From contig JBGVPL010000040.1 of NCBI GenBank assembly GCA_045126975.1, positions 62,001 through 126,000 of the forward strand: a stretch of DNA of 64,000 nucleotides, written 5' to 3'. This stretch comes from Aphodosoma sp045126975. Lineage in GTDB: Bacteria; Bacteroidota; Bacteroidia; Bacteroidales; Paludibacteraceae. The first letter of the stretch is position 1. Every line of letters begins with the position of its first letter. Under the pieces are notes generated by a model. It was given only the letters and a program-made list of their open reading frames with translations. It searched no databases and had not been told where the DNA came from. The position numbers were made by a program, and so were the translations under genes. Shown here in pieces: positions 45,386 through 54,308 of this stretch.

Positions 45386-45532
45386 TATATTTAACAGTAA
45401 CCTTTAAGCAATTTATACCGAATAAGCCTGACAATTGATGCGTATTTTATTTAATAAACCTATTAGTTTTTATTAAAACATTATTTACAAATGTTTATAT
45501 TTATTTAACCTTATTATATTCAATATTTTACA

Positions 45533-45540
45533 TACCTTTG
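45533..45540 (+). promoter_or_regulatory. Promoter of the 2-hydroxyacyl-CoA dehydratase operon
   Basis: TACCTTTG, 27 bp before the ATG at 45567. An upstream in-frame GTG at 45543 would lie at the transcription start and is not used. Confidence 0.68.
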
Positions 45541-45566
45541 CAGTGTCTTTAATAAGGTTATTAAAT

Positions 45567-47345
45567 ATGTCAACTAAAGTAATAAAAAACACTTACAATC
45601 TTGGCGTTGATATTGGTTCTACAACAATGAAAGTTGCTGTTATCGACGACGACAATAACTTGCTATTTAACGATTACCGTCGTCATAATGCAAATATCCG
45701 TCAAACTGCACGTCACATAATAGGCGCGATGTATGCCCATCTTGGCTCTTGCTCTTTGCGTGTGATGATTACGGGTTCGGTAGGCATGGGTTATGCCGAA
45801 CGCTTAGGCTTTAATTTCTCTCAAGAAGTAGTGGCTGCTGCAGAGGTGGTCAAGCAAAATTATCCTAATGTGCATACTTTCATTGATATGGGTGGAGAAG
45901 ATAGCAAAATGATTTTCTTCAACGAAGGCAAAGTGCCAGACATACGTATGAATGGCTCATGTGCAGGTGGCACTGGTGCTTTTATCGACCAAACGGCTAC
46001 TCTTCTCGGCATTGATACTACCGAACTCAATTCGCTTGCCGAAAAGGCTACGACAATCTATCCTATTGCCTCACGTTGTGGTGTTTTTTCTAAAACCGAC
46101 ATTCAAAACCTCTTAGCACGGAATGTATCGCGTGCCGACATCGCAGCATCTATGTTTAATGCTGTGGCTCTACAAGTTATCTCTTCTCTTTCTCGTGGTA
46201 TGGATATTGAGCCAAATATATTTTTTTGTGGAGGTCCATTTGCATATTTGCCAGAACTAAAAAAACATTTTCAGCGACTACTCCAATTAGAAGATTCTGA
46301 TTGTATCTTGCCCGATAATGCTCAAATTATTCCTGCTTTAGGTTGTGCACTATTGGCTAAAGCTGAATGTCAAAAAGCTACTCGCATTGCCAAACTTATC
46401 CACCTTCTACGATATGCCGATGAAGAGCTTACTCTTAGTCACTCTAACCAATTACAACCTCTATTTTCCAATAAAACCGATTTCGACAATTGGTTAAAAA
46501 ACAAAACTATCCATCACATTTCTTCTGCTCAACTAATAGATTCTGAACCTACCGACTATTATCTTGGCGTTGATTCTGGTTCTACTACGACTAAAATAAT
46601 TTTGCTAAATAACGAAGGTAAAATTGCATATTCCGATTATCGACGCAACGAAGGCGATTCTTTTAACGCTTTTTATGCTTCAATGCAACAACTCTATCAA
46701 TCAGTTGCTCATCCCGAAAATATTATAATTCGTCGCAGCTGTGCCACTGGCTATGGCGAAAATCTTCTCAAAACTGCCTTTAATCTCGACTATGGTATCG
46801 TCGAAACTATGGCTCATTTCACTGCTGCCAAATCTATCAATCCTAATGTCTCTTTCCTTCTCGACATAGGCGGACAAGACATGAAAGCCATTTTCATTGA
46901 GAATGGAACTATTCGTCGCATCGAAATCAACGAGGCTTGTTCATCTGGTTGTGGTTCTTTTATCGAAACTTTTGCCAATATGCTCAATTATTCTGTTGCC
47001 GAATTCGCCCGTATGGCATGTTTTGCCCATTATCCTTACGACCTTGGTACTCGTTGTACTGTTTTCATGAATTCTAAGGTCAAACAAGCTATGCGCGAAG
47101 GTGCTTCTGTCGATGATATTGCTGCTGGGTTTAGTTATTCGGTTATAAAAAATTGTCTTTTTAAGGTTATGAAATTGCGTAATATCAACGAATTAGGCAA
47201 TCATATAGTTGTCCAAGGTGGCACATTCCGTAATTTCAGCATCGTCCGTGCTCTCGAATTAATGACCAATACCAATGTGTCATTATCCAACATACCTGAA
47301 CTCATGGGTGCCTATGGTGCAGCCCTTTATGCAATGAATAATTAA
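45567..47345 (+). CDS. CoA-dehydratase activase, duplicated ASKHA ATPase
   Basis: 592 residues in two homologous HgdC/BadF-type domains. Each has the ATP phosphate loop (GVDIGSTTMK; GVDSGSTTTK) and the two cysteines that hold the inter-subunit [4Fe-4S] cluster in HgdC-type activators (GSCAGGTGAF and SRCGVF; EACSSGCGSF and TRCTVF). Such proteins use ATP to inject a low-potential electron into a partner dehydratase. The partner domain is the next gene, 25 bp downstream. In many bacteria the two are one polypeptide of about 1400 residues. The physiological substrate of this large stand-alone class is unknown. Confidence 0.85.
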   Translation: MSTKVIKNTYNLGVDIGSTTMKVAVIDDDNNLLFNDYRRHNANIRQTARHIIGAMYAHLGSCSLRVMITGSVGMGYAERLGFNFSQEVVAAAEVVKQNYPNVHTFIDMGGEDSKMIFFNEGKVPDIRMNGSCAGGTGAFIDQTATLLGIDTTELNSLAEKATTIYPIASRCGVFSKTDIQNLLARNVSRADIAASMFNAVALQVISSLSRGMDIEPNIFFCGGPFAYLPELKKHFQRLLQLEDSDCILPDNAQIIPALGCALLAKAECQKATRIAKLIHLLRYADEELTLSHSNQLQPLFSNKTDFDNWLKNKTIHHISSAQLIDSEPTDYYLGVDSGSTTTKIILLNNEGKIAYSDYRRNEGDSFNAFYASMQQLYQSVAHPENIIIRRSCATGYGENLLKTAFNLDYGIVETMAHFTAAKSINPNVSFLLDIGGQDMKAIFIENGTIRRIEINEACSSGCGSFIETFANMLNYSVAEFARMACFAHYPYDLGTRCTVFMNSKVKQAMREGASVDDIAAGFSYSVIKNCLFKVMKLRNINELGNHIVVQGGTFRNFSIVRALELMTNTNVSLSNIPELMGAYGAALYAMNN

Positions 47346-47370
47346 TCTATTTCTCATTCCTCATTCAAAC

Positions 47371-49986
47371 ATGCAAACCCTCAACGACATACTCAACGCT
47401 AACCAATATACTTCAGAATACGAAACTTGCCCCGGTTGCGAAAACCATTGCACATTCCGTCTATTCCATTTTGCCAATGGCAACACTTTTTATTCTGGCA
47501 ACAACTGCGAAAAAATCTATTCCAATCGCACCGATTCCTCTCGTCAAGGCACAAATATGTTTGCCGAAAAATACAAACTACTCTTCCAACGTGAAAAATT
47601 TCTTTCTATTTTAGAGAAAAAAAACACAAGTGAAGGTGGTAATAAACTTTCAACTCTTAAAATCGGTATCCCTCGTGCCCTTGGTATATACGAAAACTAC
47701 CCCTTTTGGCATGCTCTTTTCTCCTATTGTGGCATAAAGGTCGTACTTTCGCAACCTTCTACAAACACTCTCTACGAGCGTGGTATTCATACTGTTATGG
47801 CAGATAATATATGTTTCCCTGCCAAACTAATGCATGGTCACATCTACAATCTCATCACTCGTGGAGTCGACCGCATATTCTATCCCTATGTTGTATATGA
47901 GCAAAAAGAAGACAAACATTCTGCCAACTCATTCAACTGCCCTATAGTTAGTGGCTATTCCGATGTTATACGCAGCGCCATCGACCCTTCCGATCGTCAT
48001 TCCATCGCCCTCGATTCGCCTACCATATCGTTCAACAATTCCCGATTGCTCACAAAGTCTTGTTGTGAATATCTTACCTCTTTAGGTATAGATAAAACTA
48101 CTGCCATCGCAGCCGTCAATGTAGCGCAACAGGCTCAAAATGAGTATAAAACTATTCTCGCCAATCGCAACAACGAGGTCTTGCAACGTGCTATTGCCGA
48201 CCACCGAATGGTCATCCTTCTCGCTGGTCGTCCCTATCACATAGATCCTCTTATCGAACACAAAATATCTCATGCTATTGCCGATATGGGTGTCGATGTC
48301 ATAACTACCGACATTGCTTTTAATCATACATCCTCAGTCTTCAACGAAATCAATTCTCTCTCCCAATGGGCATATCCTAATCGCATTTTCAAAGCGGCTC
48401 ATTTTGTTGGCAATCATCAATATAGCAACTTGCATCTTGTCGAACTCACCTCTTTTGGCTGTGGTCCCGATGCTTTTATTCTCGACGAAGTAGGTTCTCT
48501 CCTTAGCCGTTATAATAAAAATCTCACTATTCTCAAAATCGACGATGTCAATAACATTGGCTCTCTACGCCTTCGCATCCGTTCTCTCATCGAAAGCACT
48601 AAAAGCAAAGCAACCCAATATTGTCCTCCTGTTTTAGGGGGACGAGCCGAAGGCGGAGGGGGTATATTCAATTCTCAATTATCAATTCTCAACTCTCAAC
48701 TCACTCCCATCCCATTCCAAACTACCAAAACATTCGAAACCTCCGACCGTCAACGCACCATTCTCGCACCCTATTTCGCCGAAGGTTACTCCGAATTCTT
48801 ACCCTCTCTTATGAAGGTTGCAGGCTATCGACTTGTCAATCTGCCTATTGGCTCTCAATCCGATGCCGAGACAGGTCTTAAATATGCCAACAACGATGTC
48901 TGTTATCCCGCAACTATTGTCATTGGTAGTATTATGAATGCCCTTAAAAGTGGCAAATACGATCTCGACAATACTGCTGTTGTCATCACTCAAACAGGGG
49001 GACAATGTCGCGCAAGCAACTACATGGCTCTTATCAAAAATGCACTCACTGCCGAAGGTTTCTCTCACGTCCCTGTCATCTCTTTTGCTTTAGGAGCTGG
49101 ACTGCAAAACACACAACCTGGCTTCAAACTCTCTATTCGTCGCATGGCACGCATCACTCTCCATACTTTGCTTTATGCCGATTGCCTTGCCAAACTCTAT
49201 CACGCTTCTGTTGTACGCACTAAACCTGAAATCTCTCAAACCGACATAAAAAATCTTTACAACCACTATATCACCGAATCTTTTTCATATATCGAACGTC
49301 GTGATACCGACGGACTTATCTCTCTTCTTTCTCGTGCGGTGAACGATTTTTCATCTCTCACCGACTTCTCTCGTCGCGTGCCAGTCATCGGTCTTGTTGG
49401 CGAAATCTATGTTAAATACAATAATTTCAGCAACAAAAACGTTATACCTTGGCTGATAGCTCAAGGCGTCGAAGTCGTGCCACCTTCTTTAGTAGGTTTT
49501 TTCAGCACTGCTTTTGTCAATACTCATATCTATCGCAAACAAAACATTAAAGCAGTCGCCACCACATCTCGTCTCGTATCCGATGCGCTTCATCATTACG
49601 TATTGCGCACTATGCGTCGTTACGATGCCGTCTGCCGTTCTTATCCTTTCTATCGCCCTTTTACCGACATATTCGACAATGCCCGCCTTGCTTCCGACAT
49701 CATCAATCTCGCAGCCGATTTCGGCGAGGGCTGGTTCCTTCCTGGCGAAATATGCCATTTGGCGCATAGTGGAGTCAACAATGTCATCAGTCTTCAACCA
49801 TTCGGATGCATTGCCAATCACATAATATCCAAAGGAATAGAAAAACGCTTCAAACGATTCTATCCAAACCTCAACCTCCTATTCCTCGATTTCGACAGTA
49901 GCACCTCCGAAGCCAATATCTTCAACCGCCTTCACTTCATGCTCCGCAACACTCAAAACGAACTAAAAAATATAAAAAACTCATGA
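47371..49986 (+). CDS. 2-hydroxyacyl-CoA dehydratase-like protein with repeat insertion
   Basis: 871 residues. Cys-rich N-terminus (ETCPGCENHCTF...NNCEKIY), DUF2229 region (GIPRALGIYENYPFWHALF), then HGD-D-type dehydratase regions (LLAGRPYHIDPL; ITQTGGQCRASNY; SLQPFGCIANHI) with conserved Cys for an iron-sulfur cluster. Residues about 419-446 (PPVLGGRAEGGGG, then FNSQLSILNSQL) are a low-complexity insertion encoded by spacer-type repeats found elsewhere between genes. The insertion keeps the frame and lies between two domains. Its stop overlaps the TetR start (ATGA). Confidence 0.82.
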   Translation: MQTLNDILNANQYTSEYETCPGCENHCTFRLFHFANGNTFYSGNNCEKIYSNRTDSSRQGTNMFAEKYKLLFQREKFLSILEKKNTSEGGNKLSTLKIGIPRALGIYENYPFWHALFSYCGIKVVLSQPSTNTLYERGIHTVMADNICFPAKLMHGHIYNLITRGVDRIFYPYVVYEQKEDKHSANSFNCPIVSGYSDVIRSAIDPSDRHSIALDSPTISFNNSRLLTKSCCEYLTSLGIDKTTAIAAVNVAQQAQNEYKTILANRNNEVLQRAIADHRMVILLAGRPYHIDPLIEHKISHAIADMGVDVITTDIAFNHTSSVFNEINSLSQWAYPNRIFKAAHFVGNHQYSNLHLVELTSFGCGPDAFILDEVGSLLSRYNKNLTILKIDDVNNIGSLRLRIRSLIESTKSKATQYCPPVLGGRAEGGGGIFNSQLSILNSQLTPIPFQTTKTFETSDRQRTILAPYFAEGYSEFLPSLMKVAGYRLVNLPIGSQSDAETGLKYANNDVCYPATIVIGSIMNALKSGKYDLDNTAVVITQTGGQCRASNYMALIKNALTAEGFSHVPVISFALGAGLQNTQPGFKLSIRRMARITLHTLLYADCLAKLYHASVVRTKPEISQTDIKNLYNHYITESFSYIERRDTDGLISLLSRAVNDFSSLTDFSRRVPVIGLVGEIYVKYNNFSNKNVIPWLIAQGVEVVPPSLVGFFSTAFVNTHIYRKQNIKAVATTSRLVSDALHHYVLRTMRRYDAVCRSYPFYRPFTDIFDNARLASDIINLAADFGEGWFLPGEICHLAHSGVNNVISLQPFGCIANHIISKGIEKRFKRFYPNLNLLFLDFDSSTSEANIFNRLHFMLRNTQNELKNIKNS
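48625..48708. repeat. Spacer-type repeats inside the dehydratase gene
   Basis: The first half (to about 48660) is the reverse-orientation relative of the GC-rich repeat at 16929 (CCCCCTAAAACAGG and CCTTCGG on the opposite strand). The second half is a heptad run TTCTCAATTATCAATTCTCA with AACTCTCAACTC. Together they encode about 28 extra residues in frame. Confidence 0.75.
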
Positions 49987-50597
49987 AAGAAAATCTCGAA
50001 CAACAAATACTCGCCGTAGCCGAAGAACTTTTCATTGCCAACGGCTTTGATGGCACATCAACTACAACAATAGCGCAAAAAGTAGGTTGCAATCAAGCTC
50101 TAATTCACTACTATTTCCGCACAAAAGAAAATCTATTTCAACAAATCTTTGTGCGCAAATTCGAAGCAACCATCACCCACTTGCTCGAACCTCTAACCTC
50201 CGAACTCCCTTTTAACGAAAAAATCACTAATTGCATCAACATTTACTTCGACTTACTGCAAAACAATCGACAGCTTCCTTCTTGCATTATCCACGAACTT
50301 GCTTTCAATCCCCAACGGCGCGAATTTATCCGTAATCATTTCATCAAAAATCCAATGCGACAAAATGTTTACTATCGCTTTAGCGAAACAATCGAAAACG
50401 AAATTCGACAAGGCAACATCCGCCCAATCGAGCCCTTCGACCTGATATTTAACATTATATCTCTATGCCTATTCACATTCATCACCCTCCCTATCTATGC
50501 CGATCTCCTCGAACGTACCCCCGAACAAGTCGACGACTATATCAATCACCGCCGACAAGAAATCATTACCCAAATCATCACCTCCCTTTATCCATAA
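49983..50597 (+). CDS. TetR/AcrR-family regulator
   Basis: 204 residues. N-terminal HTH: FDGTSTTTIAQKVGCNQALIHYYF with TKENLFQQIF, the classic TetR DNA-binding domain. The C-terminal ligand domain is helical. It overlaps the dehydratase gene by 4 bp (ATGA), so it is the last gene of this operon and probably regulates it. Confidence 0.9.
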   Translation: MKENLEQQILAVAEELFIANGFDGTSTTTIAQKVGCNQALIHYYFRTKENLFQQIFVRKFEATITHLLEPLTSELPFNEKITNCINIYFDLLQNNRQLPSCIIHELAFNPQRREFIRNHFIKNPMRQNVYYRFSETIENEIRQGNIRPIEPFDLIFNIISLCLFTFITLPIYADLLERTPEQVDDYINHRRQEIITQIITSLYP

Positions 50598-50647
50598 TAT
50601 TTTATTATAACTATCAAAAACTATTTGCACAATTCAGAAAATTATAT

Positions 50648-50655
50648 TAACTTTG
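50648..50655 (+). promoter_or_regulatory. Promoter of the DUF5606 gene
   Basis: TAACTTTG, 41 bp before the ATG at 50696. Confidence 0.68.
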
Positions 50656-50695
50656 CGACTCGAAAAAACAAACCCTTAATTAAATCTAAACACTT

Positions 50696-51109
50696 ATGTT
50701 GAAATCAATTTTATCAATCTCTGGTAAACCAGGTCTTTTCAAACTCGTATCGGGTGCAAAAAATATGATCATAGTTGAATCACTTGTAGATGGAAAACGC
50801 TTTCCATCGCATCAACGCGACAAAGTCATTTCGCTTGCTGATATCGCTATGTACACTGAAACTACTGAAGTGCCTCTTCGTGAAGTGCTTGAAAGCGTGA
50901 AAAAACTCGAAAATGGTGCTGAAGCAAGTGTTGACCCAAAAGCAGAACCTGCTGTATTGCGCGAATGGTTCGCAAAAGTATTGCCTGATTTCGACCGCGA
51001 CCGTGTGTATCCAACCGATATCAAGAAACTTGTACAATGGTACAACCTTTTGATGAAATCTGGTAACGACGATTTCTCAGAAAAAGAAGAAGAAACAACA
51101 GAAGAATAA
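50696..51109 (+). CDS. DUF5606 family protein
   Basis: 137 residues. The N-terminal SH3-like beta part reads ISGKPGLFKLVSGAKNMIIVESL. A helical middle with VLREWFAKVLPDFDRDRVY and an acidic C-terminal tail follow. A protein of this type is conserved across Bacteroidota; function unknown. Good codon bias suggests steady expression. Confidence 0.8.
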   Translation: MLKSILSISGKPGLFKLVSGAKNMIIVESLVDGKRFPSHQRDKVISLADIAMYTETTEVPLREVLESVKKLENGAEASVDPKAEPAVLREWFAKVLPDFDRDRVYPTDIKKLVQWYNLLMKSGNDDFSEKEEETTEE

Positions 51110-51172
51110 ATTGTGATTTGAAATGTGAAATTTGAAATTTGAAATTTTGAGTTTCACATTTTTAATTAAAAT
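51110..51172. repeat. Heptad-armed spacer, GAAATTT unit
   Basis: TGAAATGTGAAATTTGAAAT on the left, with an inverted relative GAGTTTCACATTTT on the right, between DUF5606 and the phosphoesterase gene. Confidence 0.6.
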
Positions 51173-51175
51173 ATT

Positions 51176-52309
51176 ATGCAAAAAGTAGTACGATTAGTTT
51201 TTGCTGTAGTTATAATTTCACTTGTTTGTTGGTTTGCATCTCGTTGGAATGTTTGGTTTGGTAAGCATCCCGAGCCTCAATTCCAATTAACCGAAAGCGT
51301 GGTAGGTGTTCAATTGACGGTGGGTGATAATCCATTGATAGAGCGTATAGTGTCGTGGCGGTCGCGCCCTGATTCTGTATTGTTGAAAGATAATGCTGTG
51401 CGTCTTATTTGGATTTCTGATGCAGATACCTTATATCCAAAAGTAAATAAGAAGTGGATTGAATCAGGTGGAGGAGAGGCTATATATTATTGGAGTGAGA
51501 TAGAGGTGCAAGAGGGGAAATATAGGTATGCTATAGTGACTGTGGATACTGTAACTCCTTATTATTCAACTGAGGTGAATTATTCGGATTCGTTGAGTGT
51601 ATTGGTGTTGGGTGATGTGCAGGATAAGCGTTATAATGCTGATATGGACTCGGCTGTGATGCGATTAAGAAAGGAGTGTGATGCGGATTTTGTGTTGCAA
51701 TTAGGAGACCTTATTGACCGCCCCCATCAAGATAAATGGGACATCTATTTTCATTCGTTCGAACCATTGCGCACGTCGGTGCCTATTATATCAATAGTAG
51801 GGAATCATGATTATCATAAGGGAATAAATAAGTATCCCGATGAGAGATTTTTCTATACTTTTCCTTATTTTTTGGATGATGAAAATAATGCTCCAAAAAT
51901 TGGTTGTTGTGAACTAGATTTTGGTAGCACTCATATCTATATTCTTGACTCTAATCAACCGATATTCCGTCAGTTGGCGCAACGTAGATGGTTGAAGAGT
52001 AGATTGGCAAATGCAGAGAATGATGTAAAAAAGATAGTTGCATTGCATCATCCATTGCGCTCTGCTCGTAGTAATTTTAATAATCTTATTGTGCGTTGGT
52101 TGTTTGAAGGAGTTGTTAAACAATCTAATGTAGAACTAGTTTTAGCTGGTCATGAACATACAAATATCACTCTTACAAAAAAAGAAACAGGAGGATATAA
52201 GCAAATTATTACTAATTTTTCTTCTAAAAATTATGACGATGCAGATGGCGATAGTGGTCGAAAAATTGTAGAATTGCGACTCGAAAATGGAAAAATAAAG
52301 TTCTACTAA
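51176..52309 (+). CDS. Membrane-anchored metallophosphoesterase
   Basis: 377 residues. An N-terminal hydrophobic helix (VRLVFAVVIISLVCWFA) serves as anchor or signal. A Fn3-like domain (about 40-140) as in purple acid phosphatases follows. The calcineurin-like core shows all five metal motifs: VLGDVQD, LQLGDLIDR, GNHDYH, LHHPLRS, AGHEHTN. Substrate unknown; acts outside the cytoplasm. Confidence 0.88.
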   Translation: MQKVVRLVFAVVIISLVCWFASRWNVWFGKHPEPQFQLTESVVGVQLTVGDNPLIERIVSWRSRPDSVLLKDNAVRLIWISDADTLYPKVNKKWIESGGGEAIYYWSEIEVQEGKYRYAIVTVDTVTPYYSTEVNYSDSLSVLVLGDVQDKRYNADMDSAVMRLRKECDADFVLQLGDLIDRPHQDKWDIYFHSFEPLRTSVPIISIVGNHDYHKGINKYPDERFFYTFPYFLDDENNAPKIGCCELDFGSTHIYILDSNQPIFRQLAQRRWLKSRLANAENDVKKIVALHHPLRSARSNFNNLIVRWLFEGVVKQSNVELVLAGHEHTNITLTKKETGGYKQIITNFSSKNYDDADGDSGRKIVELRLENGKIKFY

Positions 52310-52448
52310 AACATGTTGAAAAACATATTAAAAAATTTGGTCAATTCAAAAATAATTGCGAACTTTACATGCTCGAATAAAAGCAAAGTCTATGTCTATA
52401 ATCATAGGATAATAAACCTAATAATCTAACATAAAAACGTAAAAAACA

Positions 52449-54206
52449 ATGGCAAGAGAAATTCAATTTAGCTTGGTTTACCGTGACATGTGGCAATCGT
52501 CAGGTAAATATGTGCCACGTAAAGATCAATTGGCACAAATTGCACCAGTTATTATCGATATGGGCTGTTTTGCTCGCGTAGAAACAAATGGTGGTGCATC
52601 GGAACAAGTGAATTTATTATATGGTGAAAACCCTAACCTTGCAGTTCGTACATTTACAAAACCTTTCAACGAAGCAGGTATTAAAACACACATGCTCGAC
52701 CGTGGTTTGAACGCATTGCGTATGAACCCAGTTCCTGCTGACGTTCGTGAATTAATGTACAAAGTAAAACATGCTCAAGGCGTGGATATTACTCGTATCT
52801 TCTGCGGTTTGAATGATGTTCGCAATATTGCAGCATCTATCAAATGGGCAAAAGCAGCAGGTATGACAGCTCAAGCAACAATGTGTATCACTCACTCACA
52901 AGTGCACACTGCTGAGTATTATATCAATATGGCTGAGAAACTTATTGCTGAAGGTGCACAAGAAATCTGTTTGAAAGATATGGCAGGTATTGGTCGTCCT
53001 ACAGTGCTCGGTCAAATCGTGAAATCTATCAAAACTAATCACCCTGAAATCGTAGTTCAATATCACGGTCACACAGGTCCTGGTTTCTCAGTAGCTTCTA
53101 TGCTCGAAGTTGCAAAAGCAGGTGGTGATGTATTCGACGTAGCAATGGAACCACTTTCTTGGGGTATGGTTCACCCAGACGTTATCACTATCAGCGAAAT
53201 GTTCAAAGCAGAAGGCTTTAAAGTGCCAGAAATCAACATGAAAGCTTATATGGAAGCTCGTCGCTTGACTCAAAGCTTTATGGATGACTTCTTGGGTTAC
53301 TTTATCGACCCACGTAACCGTTTCATGTCTTCATTGCTCGTAGGTTGCGGTCTTCCTGGTGGTATGATGGGTTCTTTGATGGCTGACTTGAAAGGCGTTC
53401 ACGCAGCAATCAATTCTAACCTTAAAGCACAAGGCAAAGCAGAATTGAACGAAGACGAATTGCTCGTTCAACTCTTTGATGAAGTGAAATATATTTGGCC
53501 TAAACTTGGTAACCCACCATTGGTTACTCCATTCTCTCAATATGTTAAAAACGTTGCATTGATGAACGTATTTGCAATGAGCCGTGGTGGCGAACGTTGG
53601 TCGATGATCGATGCTAACACATGGGATATGATTCTTGGTAAAGCAGGTCAATTGCCTGGTAAACTTGATCAAGAAATCATTGAACTTGCAAAAACAAAAG
53701 GTCTTGAATTCTTCACTGGTAACCCACAAGATAACTATCCTAATGTATTGCCTCAATACATTAAAGAGATGGAAGAACTTGGTTGGGATCGTGGTCAAGA
53801 CGATGAAGAACTCTTCGAATTTGCAATGCACGACAAACAATATCGTGAATTCAAATCGGGTGAAGCTAAACGTCGTTTCAATAAAGAGTTGGAAGAAAAA
53901 ATTGCTGCTAAAATGCAAGGTGGAGCAGGTGCTAAAGTCGACGCACAAAAACTTCTTCACCCTAATGCAGAACCACTTAAAGCTCCTGTTGCAGGTCGTG
54001 TATTGTGGGAACTCTCTGCTCGCACTAACATTGCTCCAGCTAAAGGCAAAAAATTCAAAGCAGGTGAATTCTTGTGTGGCCTTCAAACTAACCATGGTAT
54101 CGACGAAATTAAAGCTCCATTCGATGGCGTATTCGTGGAAGTGAAAAAACAACAAGGTCAAAATGTTGAACTTGGTGGTGCAATCGCTCTTATCGAAAAA
54201 CAATAA
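52449..54206 (+). CDS. OadA/PycB-like carboxyltransferase with non-biotinylated carrier-like domain
   Basis: 585 residues. The carboxyltransferase barrel has YRDMWQS (metal Asp) near 12, ICLKDMAGIG (carbamylated Lys) near 175 and QYHGHTGPG (metal His pair) near 200. The conserved PYC_OADA domain follows. The last 75 residues fold-match a biotinyl/lipoyl domain (APVAGRVLWEL ... IKAPFDGVFVEV ... GQNVELGGAIALI). However, the usual acceptor motif (A/V)MKM is replaced by QTNHG, so no biotinyl lysine is present. It may work with a separate biotin carrier encoded elsewhere, for pyruvate/oxaloacetate interconversion. High-expression codon use. Confidence 0.85.
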   Translation: MAREIQFSLVYRDMWQSSGKYVPRKDQLAQIAPVIIDMGCFARVETNGGASEQVNLLYGENPNLAVRTFTKPFNEAGIKTHMLDRGLNALRMNPVPADVRELMYKVKHAQGVDITRIFCGLNDVRNIAASIKWAKAAGMTAQATMCITHSQVHTAEYYINMAEKLIAEGAQEICLKDMAGIGRPTVLGQIVKSIKTNHPEIVVQYHGHTGPGFSVASMLEVAKAGGDVFDVAMEPLSWGMVHPDVITISEMFKAEGFKVPEINMKAYMEARRLTQSFMDDFLGYFIDPRNRFMSSLLVGCGLPGGMMGSLMADLKGVHAAINSNLKAQGKAELNEDELLVQLFDEVKYIWPKLGNPPLVTPFSQYVKNVALMNVFAMSRGGERWSMIDANTWDMILGKAGQLPGKLDQEIIELAKTKGLEFFTGNPQDNYPNVLPQYIKEMEELGWDRGQDDEELFEFAMHDKQYREFKSGEAKRRFNKELEEKIAAKMQGGAGAKVDAQKLLHPNAEPLKAPVAGRVLWELSARTNIAPAKGKKFKAGEFLCGLQTNHGIDEIKAPFDGVFVEVKKQQGQNVELGGAIALIEKQ

Positions 54207-54247
54207 AAAAATAACAAATAAATTTTGTTTATTATAAAAATAATTGC

Positions 54248-54255
54248 TATCTTTG
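54248..54255 (+). promoter_or_regulatory. Promoter of the 54.3-kb T9SS gene
   Basis: TATCTTTG, 54 bp before the ATG at 54309. An upstream in-frame ATG at 54225 lies before this box and is not the start. Confidence 0.62.
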
Positions 54256-54308
54256 TAGTGTCTTACAAGATAGCAATTATTTTATTTATTAATATAAATC
54301 TTTTTTTT

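Noticed and set aside
45543..45566. Upstream GTG start for the activase gene
   Set aside because: It lies 3 bp after the promoter box. The ATG at 45567 is better placed.
54225..54308. Upstream ATG for the 54.3-kb T9SS gene
   Set aside because: It precedes the promoter box. Starting at 54309 places the signal peptide at the N-terminus.
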